Source: an uncultured Bacillota bacterium
GTDB lineage: Bacteria > Bacillota > Dehalobacteriia > UBA4068 > UBA4997
DNA: 39,308 nt
Assembly (NCBI GenBank): GCA_948907985.1
Contig: CAQWMM010000018.1
Span: forward strand, 1-39,308
Direction: 5' to 3'
Shown here one piece after another: positions 1 through 7,285 of the stretch. Both the position numbers and the translations under genes were made by a program. The stretch's first letter is position 1. Each line of letters begins with the position of its first letter. The notes under the pieces are model-generated. The model was given only the letters and a program-made list of their open reading frames with translations, was not told where the DNA came from and did not search any database.

Positions 1-54
1 AACCAACAACCCCTCGGTTAACAGCCGAGTGCTCTACCGTTGAGCTATCGAGGA
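1..54 (-). tRNA. tRNA-Asn (GUU), 3' part cut off by the window edge
   Basis: Read on the minus strand, the sequence opens with the acceptor strand TCCTCGA at 54-48. A D-stem pair GCTC/GAGC follows, then an anticodon stem CTCGG/CCGAG around the loop CTGTTAA, whose anticodon is GTT (asparagine). The variable region and the start of the T arm (GTTGG TT) are present. The 3' half of the T arm and the acceptor 3' strand lie beyond position 1. A consensus promoter sits about 50 nt upstream at 105-133. Confidence 0.95.
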
Positions 55-104
55 TTATCAGGCCCCTAACCACATCGTTTGTGATTATCATCGGAACAGT
101 TAAT

Positions 105-133
105 ATTATAACCGCTCGGGGGCCTTTTGTCAA
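105..133 (-). promoter_or_regulatory. Sigma-A type promoter for tRNA-Asn
   Basis: On the minus strand, TTGACA (133-128) and TATAAT (110-105) are separated by exactly 17 nt. Both boxes match the housekeeping consensus perfectly. The expected start is near 98, about 44 nt before the tRNA 5' end. The spacer between this promoter and the cbiF stop (about 134-171) is A/T-only runs with no GC-rich hairpin, so I see no clear terminator for the cobalamin operon here. Confidence 0.85.
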
Positions 134-171
134 TAGTTTTTTTAAATTTTTTTGGAAAATTTTTTATTTTT

Positions 172-963
172 TTATTCGGTAACCGCCTGGCGGTAGCCAT
201 GGCTAAAACCTTTGTCATAAAGCTTGGAAAGAGCGTACTCGTCGCCCAAAAAGCGGCCGACGGTAACCAGAGCCGTACGGCCAATATCCGCCTGACGCAC
301 CTTTTCGGCAATATCCGCCAGCGTGCCAACAACTTGCTTTTCCTCCGGCCAAGACGCCTTATACACCACAGCCGCCGGAGTATCCGCCGGGTAACCCTCT
401 TTAAGCCGCTCCACCAGTTCTTCAATCATATGCACGCTTAAAAAGATAATCATGGTGGCGTTAATTTTAGCCAGATTGCGGATGTCCTCCGCCGGCGGAA
501 CCGGAGTGCGCCCCTCCATACGGGTCAGGATTACGGTTTGGCTAACCTCCGGCAGAACGTACTCCTTTTTCAGAGCTGCCGCCGCCGCGCAGAAAGAGCT
601 TACGCCGGGAGTTACGCGAAAAGGAATTTCCGCCGCGGCCAGAAGATCCATCTGCTCCCTAATCGCGCCGTAGATTGAGGGATCGCCGGTGTGCAGGCGC
701 ACAATTCGCTTGCCCTGCGGCCAGGCCTCTTTAATTACGGCAATCACTTCGTCCAAATTCATACCGGCGCTGTCATAGATTGTGCAGTCCGGCCGGCAGT
801 ATTCCAACAGTTTGGGATTAACCAGGGAACCGGCATAAATCACCAGGTCCGCCTGCTGCAAAAGCCGCATCCCCCGCACTGTAATCAACTCCGGATCGCC
901 GGGGCCCGCGCCGACAATATTCACCAGATTATCCATTAAATTTAGTTTGTTCTCGCTCATCAT
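172..963 (-). CDS. cbiF: Cobalt-precorrin-4 C11-methyltransferase (CbiF/CobM)
   Basis: This cytoplasmic SAM-dependent tetrapyrrole methylase places a methyl group at C11 of (cobalt-)precorrin-4. It is 263 residues, a normal family length. Near the N-terminus it has the GAGPGDPELIT loop typical of the family, and further on HTGDPSIYGA and the VTPGVSSF segment that contact SAM. The start is ambiguous: GTG at 969 overlaps the cbiL stop, but the AAAGGGG site suits ATG 963 or ATG 960 better, so 963 is used. It is the last gene of the long corrinoid operon. The anaerobic role (CbiF) is inferred from the neighbours CbiD, CbiG and CbiH. Confidence 0.93.
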   Translation of the reverse strand: MMSENKLNLMDNLVNIVGAGPGDPELITVRGMRLLQQADLVIYAGSLVNPKLLEYCRPDCTIYDSAGMNLDEVIAVIKEAWPQGKRIVRLHTGDPSIYGAIREQMDLLAAAEIPFRVTPGVSSFCAAAAALKKEYVLPEVSQTVILTRMEGRTPVPPAEDIRNLAKINATMIIFLSVHMIEELVERLKEGYPADTPAAVVYKASWPEEKQVVGTLADIAEKVRQADIGRTALVTVGRFLGDEYALSKLYDKGFSHGYRQAVTE

Positions 964-965
964 CC

Positions 966-1667
966 TCACAGCCCCTTTCTGATAATTGCCGTCAGAAAAT
1001 AACTTAAATCCTCCGGCATATCGCCCACGTCTTCAAAAACCCGCTCGTTTTCCATGGTGCAGCGTTCCACCGCCGCCGTCTTATCCAAAACGCCCTGCCG
1101 GCGCAAAATCTCCTCAATAGCCGGCCAATGCCCCGCGCCTTTCATCAAAACGGTGTTCGTATGATTGGCAATGGTCTGCTCCACCTTTTGCAGGTCTGCG
1201 GTAGCCGCCAGGATAGCCAAATCCTCCGTTCCGTCAGCCAGACCAATGCCCAGCCGCGCCGCTGCCGCGCTGGGCGCGGTAATCCCCGGCACCAGCTCCC
1301 AGGCGTAGCCCGCCGCCTTAATTGGGCGAAAAATATACATCAGCGTGCTGAAAAGCGAAGCGTCGCCCAACGTGATAAAGGCCACGTCCTCGCCAGCGTC
1401 CAGCCGCCGCATAACCGCCCGCGCGCCCTCCGCCCAGGCCTGGTTCAGCTGCTCTTTATCATGCGTCATTGGCAACACCAACTCCAGCAGAGGCTTGCCC
1501 GCAATAAACTGCGCCACAATGCGCAAGGCGGTGCTGGCCGCCTCACCCCGGGTTTTGGGCGTGGCAATACAGTCCGCCGCCTCCAGCAGGCGTTTGCCTT
1601 TCAGCGTCAGCAACTCCGGATCGCCGGGGCCAACGCCAATACCATAAAATTTTCCTTTTTTCTGCAT
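966..1667 (-). CDS. cbiL: Cobalt-factor II / precorrin-2 C20-methyltransferase (CbiL/CobI)
   Basis: This enzyme methylates C20 of cobalt-factor II using SAM, the first corrin-specific methylation. It has 233 residues, the usual size. The N-terminus FYGIGVGPGDPELLTLKG is the methylase SAM loop, and ITLGDASLFSTLMY plus LVPGITAPSAAAA are later family signatures. AGGAG lies 7 nt before ATG 1667. Its stop codon overlaps the possible GTG start of cbiF. Upstream, a 186-bp spacer separates it from hemL, long for this operon, and that spacer holds a three-hairpin palindromic repeat. The sequence does not decide whether metal-free or cobalt-bearing substrate is used. The cluster as a whole favours the cobalt-first route. 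Confidence 0.93.
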   Translation of the reverse strand: MQKKGKFYGIGVGPGDPELLTLKGKRLLEAADCIATPKTRGEAASTALRIVAQFIAGKPLLELVLPMTHDKEQLNQAWAEGARAVMRRLDAGEDVAFITLGDASLFSTLMYIFRPIKAAGYAWELVPGITAPSAAAARLGIGLADGTEDLAILAATADLQKVEQTIANHTNTVLMKGAGHWPAIEEILRRQGVLDKTAAVERCTMENERVFEDVGDMPEDLSYFLTAIIRKGL

Positions 1668-1717
1668 ATTTTTCTCCTATTAAAATTGAAATATAATATA
1701 AGATTCAAGTTATATTA

Positions 1718-1846
1718 CCCTCTCAGTCAGCAACTCCATGTCGGTCGTCGCTGCCAGCTCCCCCAAAGGGGGAGCCAAGTATTTAAACCTGCCTCTCCCT
1801 TTGGGAGAGGTGAATTATCCAGCAAAGCTGGATAAGACGGAGAGGG
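1718..1846. repeat. Interspersed palindromic repeat, copy 1 (complete)
   Basis: Imperfect terminal inverted repeats CCCTCTCAGTC (1718-1728) and GACGGAGAGGG (1836-1846) enclose three tight hairpins. They are GCTCCCCC/GGGGGAGC (1757-1775), CCTCTCCC/GGGAGAGG (1792-1810) and TTATCCAGC/GCTGGATAA (1815-1835), each with a 3-nt AAA or TTT loop. It fills most of the hemL-cbiL spacer. Related copies lie at 25380-25432 and 39197-39308. It has no coding capacity. It looks like a REP/MITE-type mobile palindrome. Confidence 0.75.
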
Positions 1847-1853
1847 CAATTTT

Positions 1854-3149
1854 TCAGCCTAATTTTGCAAAAACCTTATCCACCGCCGCCAGAGTTTCGT
1901 CCAAAATCGCCCGCGTATGCGCCAGCGAGGGGAACCAGGCCTCAAACTGCGAGGGGGCCAGCATCACGCCCTCCGCCAACATTCCCGCAAAGAAACGCCG
2001 GTACAGCGCCGTATCGCAGGCCATAACCTCGGCATAAGAGCCAACCGGCTGGGGATTGAAGAACAGGCAGAACATATCCAGACAGCGCGAGGTGCTGGCC
2101 GGCACGCCGTGTTTGGCAATCAATTTGTCAATGCCGGCCTGCAAATAAGCGGTGTTCTCAATCAGGGCCGGGTAAACCTCCTCATCGCGCAGGCGGCGCA
2201 GCGCGGCAATACCGGCGCGCATGGCCAGCGGGTTGCCGGAGAGCGTGCCGCCCTGATAAATCGGCCCCAGAGGCGAAACCTGCTCCATCAGTTCACGCTT
2301 ACCACCGTAAGCGCCCACCGGCAGGCCGCCGCCAATAATCTTGCCAAAACAGACCATATCCGGCTGCACACCGAACACCCCGGCCGCCGAATGATAATCC
2401 AACCGGAAGCCGGTGATCACCTCGTCGAAAATCAGCACAATACCATGCTCCGTGCAAAGCTCCCGCACGCGCTGCAAAAAGCCCTCCGCCGGCGGCACCA
2501 CGCCCATATTGCCGGCCACAGGTTCAACGATAAGGCAGGCAACCTGCCCCCGGTTGGCCGCCAGCAGCTGCTCCAGCGCCGCCGCGTCGTTATAGGGGCA
2601 AACCAGCGTTTCCGCAATCAGCGCCGGCACCACGCCCGGGCTGGTCGGCACGCCCTGGGTCAGCAGACCGCTGCCGCTTTTCACCAGCAGGCTATCGCTG
2701 TGGCCATGATAACAGCCCTCAAATTTAACAATCTTATCCCGGCCAGTGCAACCGCGCGCCACGCGAATTGCACTCATGGTAGCCTCGGTACCGGAATTGA
2801 CCATGCGCAGCATTTCGCAGGCCGGATAAGCCCCGGCGATCATCTCGGCCAGTTCCACCTCGTGCGGCGTGGTAAAACCATAGGTGGTGCCGCGCCCGGC
2901 AAATTCGCGCAGTTCGTCCACCACGAATTCCGGCGCATGGCCGAAAATCAGCGGCCCATAGGAACAAACATAGTCAATATAGCGCCGCCCCGCCACGTCG
3001 GTGATATAAGCGCCTTTGGCCGAGGCCACAATCACCGGTTCGCAGTCCACCGCGCCGAAAGCGCGCACCGGACTGTTCACGCCGCCGGGCATCAGCTGCC
3101 GCGCCCGTTTGAGAATTTCCGCCTGGTCGTTGTTCAGATATTCGCTCAT
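1854..3149 (-). CDS. hemL: Glutamate-1-semialdehyde 2,1-aminomutase
   Basis: This cytoplasmic PLP enzyme converts glutamate-1-semialdehyde to 5-aminolevulinate, the second step of the C5 route. It is 431 residues, full length. Visible signatures are PGGVNSPVRAF at the N-terminus, the VNSGTEATMSAIR PLP-phosphate region, FDEVITGFR with the PLP-ring aspartate, and FGKIIGGGLPVGA containing the Schiff-base lysine (about K270). A GGGGGTG site precedes ATG 3149. It follows hemB by 17 bp, so it should be on the same transcript. Its substrate comes from HemA, encoded in the same cluster, so ALA supply is physically linked to corrin synthesis. Confidence 0.97.
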   Translation of the reverse strand: MSEYLNNDQAEILKRARQLMPGGVNSPVRAFGAVDCEPVIVASAKGAYITDVAGRRYIDYVCSYGPLIFGHAPEFVVDELREFAGRGTTYGFTTPHEVELAEMIAGAYPACEMLRMVNSGTEATMSAIRVARGCTGRDKIVKFEGCYHGHSDSLLVKSGSGLLTQGVPTSPGVVPALIAETLVCPYNDAAALEQLLAANRGQVACLIVEPVAGNMGVVPPAEGFLQRVRELCTEHGIVLIFDEVITGFRLDYHSAAGVFGVQPDMVCFGKIIGGGLPVGAYGGKRELMEQVSPLGPIYQGGTLSGNPLAMRAGIAALRRLRDEEVYPALIENTAYLQAGIDKLIAKHGVPASTSRCLDMFCLFFNPQPVGSYAEVMACDTALYRRFFAGMLAEGVMLAPSQFEAWFPSLAHTRAILDETLAAVDKVFAKLG

Positions 3150-3166
3150 CTTTTCACCCCCACAGC

Positions 3167-4132
3167 CTATTGCAGAATTTTAGCCAACTCCGGCGCAAAA
3201 TAGGTCAGGATAATATCCGCCCCGGCGCGCTTGATGGCAATATGGCTCTCATAAATAATATCCGGCTGCACCAGCCCCTGACTGACCGCGGTTTGCAGCA
3301 TAGCATACTCGCCGCTGACACAGTAGGCCGCCAGTGGACGTTTAATCTGCGGGCGCAGGCGGGCGATTACATCCAGATAAGGCAGGGCCGGCTTAACCAT
3401 AATAATATCCGCACCCTCGGCAACGTCCAACGCGGCCTCCATTTCGGCTTCGCGGCCATTGTGATAATCCATCTGATAACCCTTGCGGTCGCCATGCTGG
3501 GGAGCGGAATTAGCCGCCTCGCGGAATGGGCCGTAAAAGTTGGAGGCATATTTAACCGCATAGGACATAATCGGCGTATTAATCCGGCCGTTTTCATCCA
3601 GCTTGGCGCGGATAGCCGCCACCCGGCCGTCCATCATATCCGAGGGCGCCACCATATCCGCCCCGGCCAGCACATGCGAAAGCGCGGTTTTGGCCAGCAG
3701 TTCCAGCGTTTTATCATTGTTGACATAGCCGTCGGCGTCCAGCATACCGCAATGGCCATGGCTGGTATATTCGCACAGGCAAACGTCGGTGGTAATAAAA
3801 ATATCGCTGTGCAGCTTAATTTCGGCAATAGCCCGCTGCACAATACCGTCGGCGGCCCAGGCCGCGCTGCCGCACTCGTCGTGGTCCTCCGGCGCAGGAA
3901 TACCAAAAAGCATAATCTGGCCAATTCCCAGCTCTTCCAACTCCTTGATTGCGGCGGGCAATCTGTCCACCGAATAGCGGAACTGCCCCGGCATGGCGGC
4001 AATCGGCTGTTTAATATCCTGCCCCTCCACCACAAACATGGGATAAATCAACTGCTCCGGCTGCAAAGCGGTTTCCCTCACCAGAGAGCGAATTTTAGCG
4101 TTAACGCGCAAACGGCGCGGACGATTAATCAT
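3167..4132 (-). CDS. hemB: Delta-aminolevulinic acid dehydratase (porphobilinogen synthase)
   Basis: It condenses two ALA molecules to porphobilinogen. It has 321 residues, full length. The active-site lysines are seen in SYAVKYASNFYG (about K194) and IIMVKPALPYLD (about K247). The segment DVCLCEYTSHGHCG carries three cysteines (about C118, C120, C128) of the zinc-dependent class, so Zn at the catalytic site is expected. ATG 4132 overlaps the end of cobA-hemD by 8 bp, with GGAGGA inside the upstream gene as its ribosome site. The overlap implies translational coupling with uroporphyrinogen synthase and methylase. Confidence 0.97.
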   Translation of the reverse strand: MINRPRRLRVNAKIRSLVRETALQPEQLIYPMFVVEGQDIKQPIAAMPGQFRYSVDRLPAAIKELEELGIGQIMLFGIPAPEDHDECGSAAWAADGIVQRAIAEIKLHSDIFITTDVCLCEYTSHGHCGMLDADGYVNNDKTLELLAKTALSHVLAGADMVAPSDMMDGRVAAIRAKLDENGRINTPIMSYAVKYASNFYGPFREAANSAPQHGDRKGYQMDYHNGREAEMEAALDVAEGADIIMVKPALPYLDVIARLRPQIKRPLAAYCVSGEYAMLQTAVSQGLVQPDIIYESHIAIKRAGADIILTYFAPELAKILQ

Positions 4133-5684
4133 GGTTTTCTCCTCCTATATCAGCTAAAATTAAATTGACGATACCGTCCAGACTGTGCTCGGCGGCCTGC
4201 AAATCCACTTTCAGCCCCAGCTCCGCCATTCGTTTGGCCGTAACCGGGCCGATGGCCACCGTCCGGCAGGCGTTTTCCGCCAGGGCTGCGGCGGCAATTT
4301 CCGCCCCGCCGATCGCCTGCACAAAACCGTCCACGGTGGAAGCGCTGGTGAACGGCACATAGGCCGCGCCGGCCAGGCACTCTTTCAGTTCCGCCGCCGA
4401 TTCGCGGCAGATGTGGGTATCATAAAGCGGCAGGTCGTTCACCGGGCATTTCTCGCGCAGAATTTCGCTCAGACGGTTATCCGCAATGGCGCTGCGCGGC
4501 AGCAGCACGCTGTCGTCCGCCTGCAAAACGTCGGCCAGCCCGCGCCCCAAAGAATCGCTGACCTGTTTGGCCGGCCGAAAATCCGCCGCGAAGCCAAAGC
4601 CGCGCAGAACCTGCTCCGTCGCCCGGCCAATCACCGCAAACTTCAGCCGGCCAAAGGCGCGCAGGTCCCCGCCCGCCGCTTTAAACAACTCCATAAAAAT
4701 CTTTACCCCGTTAGGCGAGGTGAAAATCAGCCAGGTATAATCGGCCAGCCGCTCAATCGCGCTTTGCGCCGCCGGCGTCAAGCCCCGGCTGGCAATGCGG
4801 ATAACCGGGCAGCAAACCGGCTGCAATTTGCGCAGGCGCAGCTTTTGTTCAAAAACGCCGCTTTGGCGGGCGTCGCGCAGAACCAAAACCCCGCGCCCCG
4901 GCCGCGGCTCAAAAAAGTTAAGCTGCGGGCGGCATTCCACCACCCGGCCAATCACCGTAATCGCCGGCGAGGCTAAACGCGCCGCCGCGGCCCGCTCCTC
5001 AATATCGGCCAGCGTGCCGCAGGCCGTCCGCTGGCGGTTGGTTGTGGCCCGGCTGATCACCGCCGCCGGGGTATCCGCCGGCTTGCCCGCCGCCAACAAG
5101 CCCCGCGTGATATAATTCAGGTTGGCAAAGCCCATCAAAAAAATCAGCGTGCCCTCCAGCCGGGCCAGATTGGCAAAATCCAGCCCGCGCTCGTCGTCCT
5201 TAAAATTGCCGGTGAAGACATGAAAAGAAGAGGCGCACTCGCGGTGCGTAACCGGGATACCGGCATAGGCCGGCCCGGCAATGCTGGAGGTTATGCCGGG
5301 GATAACCTCCACCGGCACGCCCCGCTCCGCCAGATAAACGCCCTCCTCGCCGCCGCGGCCGAAAACGTAAGGATCGCCGCCTTTTAGGCGCACCACCCGC
5401 CGGCCCTGGCTGGCCTTTTGATAGAGCAATTCATTGATCTGGGGCTGGGGCAGAGCATGGTTGGCCGCCTGCTTGCCCACATAGATTTTCTCACAGCCCC
5501 AGGGGGCGTGCTCCAGCAGGCTTTCGTTAATCAGACGGTCATAAACCAGCACTTCGGCCTGCTCGATAGCCGCCAGCCCTTTTAAGGTAATCAGCCCATA
5601 ATCGCCGGGGCCGGCCCCCACCAGCCAGACCTTGCCGTTATGTGCGTTGTTATGCGCGCCGTTTTCTAAAGTCGCTTTATTCAT
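4125..5684 (-). CDS. cobA-hemD: Fused uroporphyrinogen-III C-methyltransferase / uroporphyrinogen-III synthase (CobA-HemD)
   Basis: This is a two-domain protein of 519 residues. Residues about 15-250 are the SUMT methylase that converts uroporphyrinogen III to precorrin-2; they show VGAGPGDYGLITLKG, RLKGGDPYVFGRGGEE and a VIPGITSS segment. Residues about 260-519 are the HemD domain that cyclises hydroxymethylbilane with D-ring inversion; it is recognised by WLIFTSPNGVKIFM and PFTSASTVDGF. The fusion channels the unstable uroporphyrinogen III toward corrinoid or sirohaem rather than haem. ATG 5684 is chosen because AAGGAG lies 10 nt upstream. The in-frame TTG at 5690 is only 4 nt from that site. 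The start overlaps the hemC stop by 8 bp. Confidence 0.96.
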   Translation of the reverse strand: MNKATLENGAHNNAHNGKVWLVGAGPGDYGLITLKGLAAIEQAEVLVYDRLINESLLEHAPWGCEKIYVGKQAANHALPQPQINELLYQKASQGRRVVRLKGGDPYVFGRGGEEGVYLAERGVPVEVIPGITSSIAGPAYAGIPVTHRECASSFHVFTGNFKDDERGLDFANLARLEGTLIFLMGFANLNYITRGLLAAGKPADTPAAVISRATTNRQRTACGTLADIEERAAAARLASPAITVIGRVVECRPQLNFFEPRPGRGVLVLRDARQSGVFEQKLRLRKLQPVCCPVIRIASRGLTPAAQSAIERLADYTWLIFTSPNGVKIFMELFKAAGGDLRAFGRLKFAVIGRATEQVLRGFGFAADFRPAKQVSDSLGRGLADVLQADDSVLLPRSAIADNRLSEILREKCPVNDLPLYDTHICRESAAELKECLAGAAYVPFTSASTVDGFVQAIGGAEIAAAALAENACRTVAIGPVTAKRMAELGLKVDLQAAEHSLDGIVNLILADIGGENHD

Positions 5685-6600
5685 CCGCAATCATCTCCTT
5701 AATCTTCTCCGCCAGGGCGCGGCCAAATTCGGCCTCCTGCCCCTGCCTGCCGCGCAGGCTTTGGCGATAATAATTGTGCTCCGTCTGAAAGAAGCCCTCA
5801 ATCTCAAACTCATCGCCCAACAAGCGGCAAAAAGCCCCCAGCGGCGCGTGGCAGCCGCCTTCAATACCGCGCAGAAAGGCCCGCTCAGCCAGGGCCTGGC
5901 GGTGGCTGGGCTGGTGATGCAGGGGAGCAAGCAGCTCAAGCGTCTGTTGGTCGCCCTCTCTGATCTCCAAACCCAGAACCCCTTGCGCCGGCGCGGGCAG
6001 CATAGCGTCCGGCGGCAGCAAAATCCCTTTTTCGTCAATCAACGCGGCCATGCCCAGACGCTTGAGGCCCGCCGCCGCCAAGATCACTCCCTGCCAGCCG
6101 TTTTCCGCCGCTTTGCGCAGCCGCGTTTCCACATTGCCGCGAACCGGCGCGGTGTTAACCTGCGGGAGCAGTTTTTGCAGCTGACAGATCCGCCGCAGGC
6201 TGCCGGTGGCGATCGTGCTGCCGGCAGGGATTTCCGCCAGGCTGTGCCAGCCGCCAAAATTAATCAGCACGTCGCGCGGGTCCTCCCGCCGGGGGGTTAT
6301 GGCCATCGTCAGCCCCGCCGCCTGCTCCGCCGGCATATCCTTTAGGCTGTGCACCGCCAAATCAATCCGCCCAGTTAAAAGGGCCTGTTCAATCTCCTGC
6401 ACAAACACCCCTTTGCCGCCGAACTCATTTAAGGGCTTATCCTGAATTAAATCGCCCTGGGTTTTAATCACCTGAATTTCCGTCTGCACCCCGGGGTTGG
6501 CCGCCTCAATCTGCGCCGCCACCATTTCGGTCTGCGCCAGGGCCAGCTTGCTCCCTCTGGAGCCAATTAATAAGCGCCGAAAAGTCATATTCGCCGTCAT
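5677..6600 (-). CDS. hemC: Hydroxymethylbilane synthase (porphobilinogen deaminase)
   Basis: It polymerises four porphobilinogen units into hydroxymethylbilane. The start is set at ATG 6600, preceded by AGGAGG with a 5-nt spacer, giving 307 residues, the normal length. Longer in-frame extensions upstream encode nothing family-like. Signatures are IGSRGSKLALAQTE at the N-terminus, VHSLKDMPAEQ, ATGSLRR, and GIEGGCHAPLGA with the dipyrromethane-cofactor cysteine (about C250). The first 95 nt overlap, in another frame, the end of the precorrin-2 dehydrogenase gene. The 3' end overlaps cobA-hemD by 8 bp. Confidence 0.96.
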   Translation of the reverse strand: MTANMTFRRLLIGSRGSKLALAQTEMVAAQIEAANPGVQTEIQVIKTQGDLIQDKPLNEFGGKGVFVQEIEQALLTGRIDLAVHSLKDMPAEQAAGLTMAITPRREDPRDVLINFGGWHSLAEIPAGSTIATGSLRRICQLQKLLPQVNTAPVRGNVETRLRKAAENGWQGVILAAAGLKRLGMAALIDEKGILLPPDAMLPAPAQGVLGLEIREGDQQTLELLAPLHHQPSHRQALAERAFLRGIEGGCHAPLGAFCRLLGDEFEIEGFFQTEHNYYRQSLRGRQGQEAEFGRALAEKIKEMIADE

Positions 6601-7246
6601 CACTACCTCCTGCCTGTTCTCTGTTATCACTATGTTTGCCAAACTTCTGCAACAATTCCGCCGGATCAGCCAGCGCCAGCCGGCGCAGCAAAACCTGTTT
6701 ATGACCGGGACGGTCGGCAAAATCCGCCACAATCCGCCGGCGTGCCGCCGCCAGCAGGCTGATAACCTCCCGGTTATAACGTTCCTCCCAGGCGGCCAGA
6801 AACTGGCCCAACTCCTGCTTAAGGCGGCGCGTCAGCAAGGGCAGCCGCCCGCCGTCCGCGCCCACGCTGGATACCGCCAGACTAAACGTCTGCCCCTGCA
6901 CCACGCCCGGCAGCACCACGCCGCCCGCCTCCGGGCAGGAGGCGCAGTTGCAGAGGATTCCCATTTCCCGGCAGCGCCCGGCCAGCCGCCGGTTAAGCTC
7001 CGGCTGGTTGGTGGCGGCAATCACCAGATCATAGCCGGCCAAAGCAAAATCATCGTCATAAGCCTCCGGCAGCCAGCGGCAATCCGCGGCAATATTCTGC
7101 CAGGCAGCCTCCTGCCGCCCGGGAGAAAGCAGCGTAATCCGCGCCCCGCCGGCCAGCAGATGCGCGGCCTTACGCGCCGCCACCGCGCCGCCGCCCACCA
7201 CCAACACATTAAGCCCGGCGGCCTCCAACATCAAATGCACCTGCAT
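6506..7246 (-). CDS. Precorrin-2 dehydrogenase / sirohydrochlorin-forming enzyme (SirC/CysG-N/Met8 family)
   Basis: This NAD-dependent enzyme oxidises precorrin-2 to sirohydrochlorin (factor II), the branch point to sirohaem and the substrate for cobalt insertion in the anaerobic pathway. It has 246 residues. The Rossmann motif VVGGGAVAARKA is at residues 15-27, followed by VIAATNQPELNRR and a helical C-terminal region. Some Met8-type members also insert metal. No separate cobaltochelatase is seen in the window, but whether this one chelates cannot be told. ATG 7246 follows GGGGGG. The last 31 codons overlap the hemC start in another frame and look unconserved (Gly/Asp/Gln-rich), suggesting a late 3' extension. 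Confidence 0.9.
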   Translation of the reverse strand: MQVHLMLEAAGLNVLVVGGGAVAARKAAHLLAGGARITLLSPGRQEAAWQNIAADCRWLPEAYDDDFALAGYDLVIAATNQPELNRRLAGRCREMGILCNCASCPEAGGVVLPGVVQGQTFSLAVSSVGADGGRLPLLTRRLKQELGQFLAAWEERYNREVISLLAAARRRIVADFADRPGHKQVLLRRLALADPAELLQKFGKHSDNREQAGGSDDGEYDFSALINWLQREQAGPGADRNGGGAD

Positions 7247-7285
7247 CAGTAATCCCCCCTAAGCCAATTTCCCCGGCCCGCCGCG

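Noticed and set aside
134..171. Terminator after cbiF
   Set aside because: Only A/T-rich runs are present, with no GC-containing stem, so I do not call one. The cob transcript may read into the tRNA region.
964..969. GTG at 969 as the cbiF start
   Set aside because: It is only 2 nt from the AAAGGGG site. ATG 963 or 960 is better spaced. The difference is two or three residues.
6506..6732. Frameshift error or a fused dehydrogenase-HemC gene
   Set aside because: Both frames are open and complete, and hemC has its own strong ribosome site and intact N-terminus. A genuine overlap explains the data without an indel.
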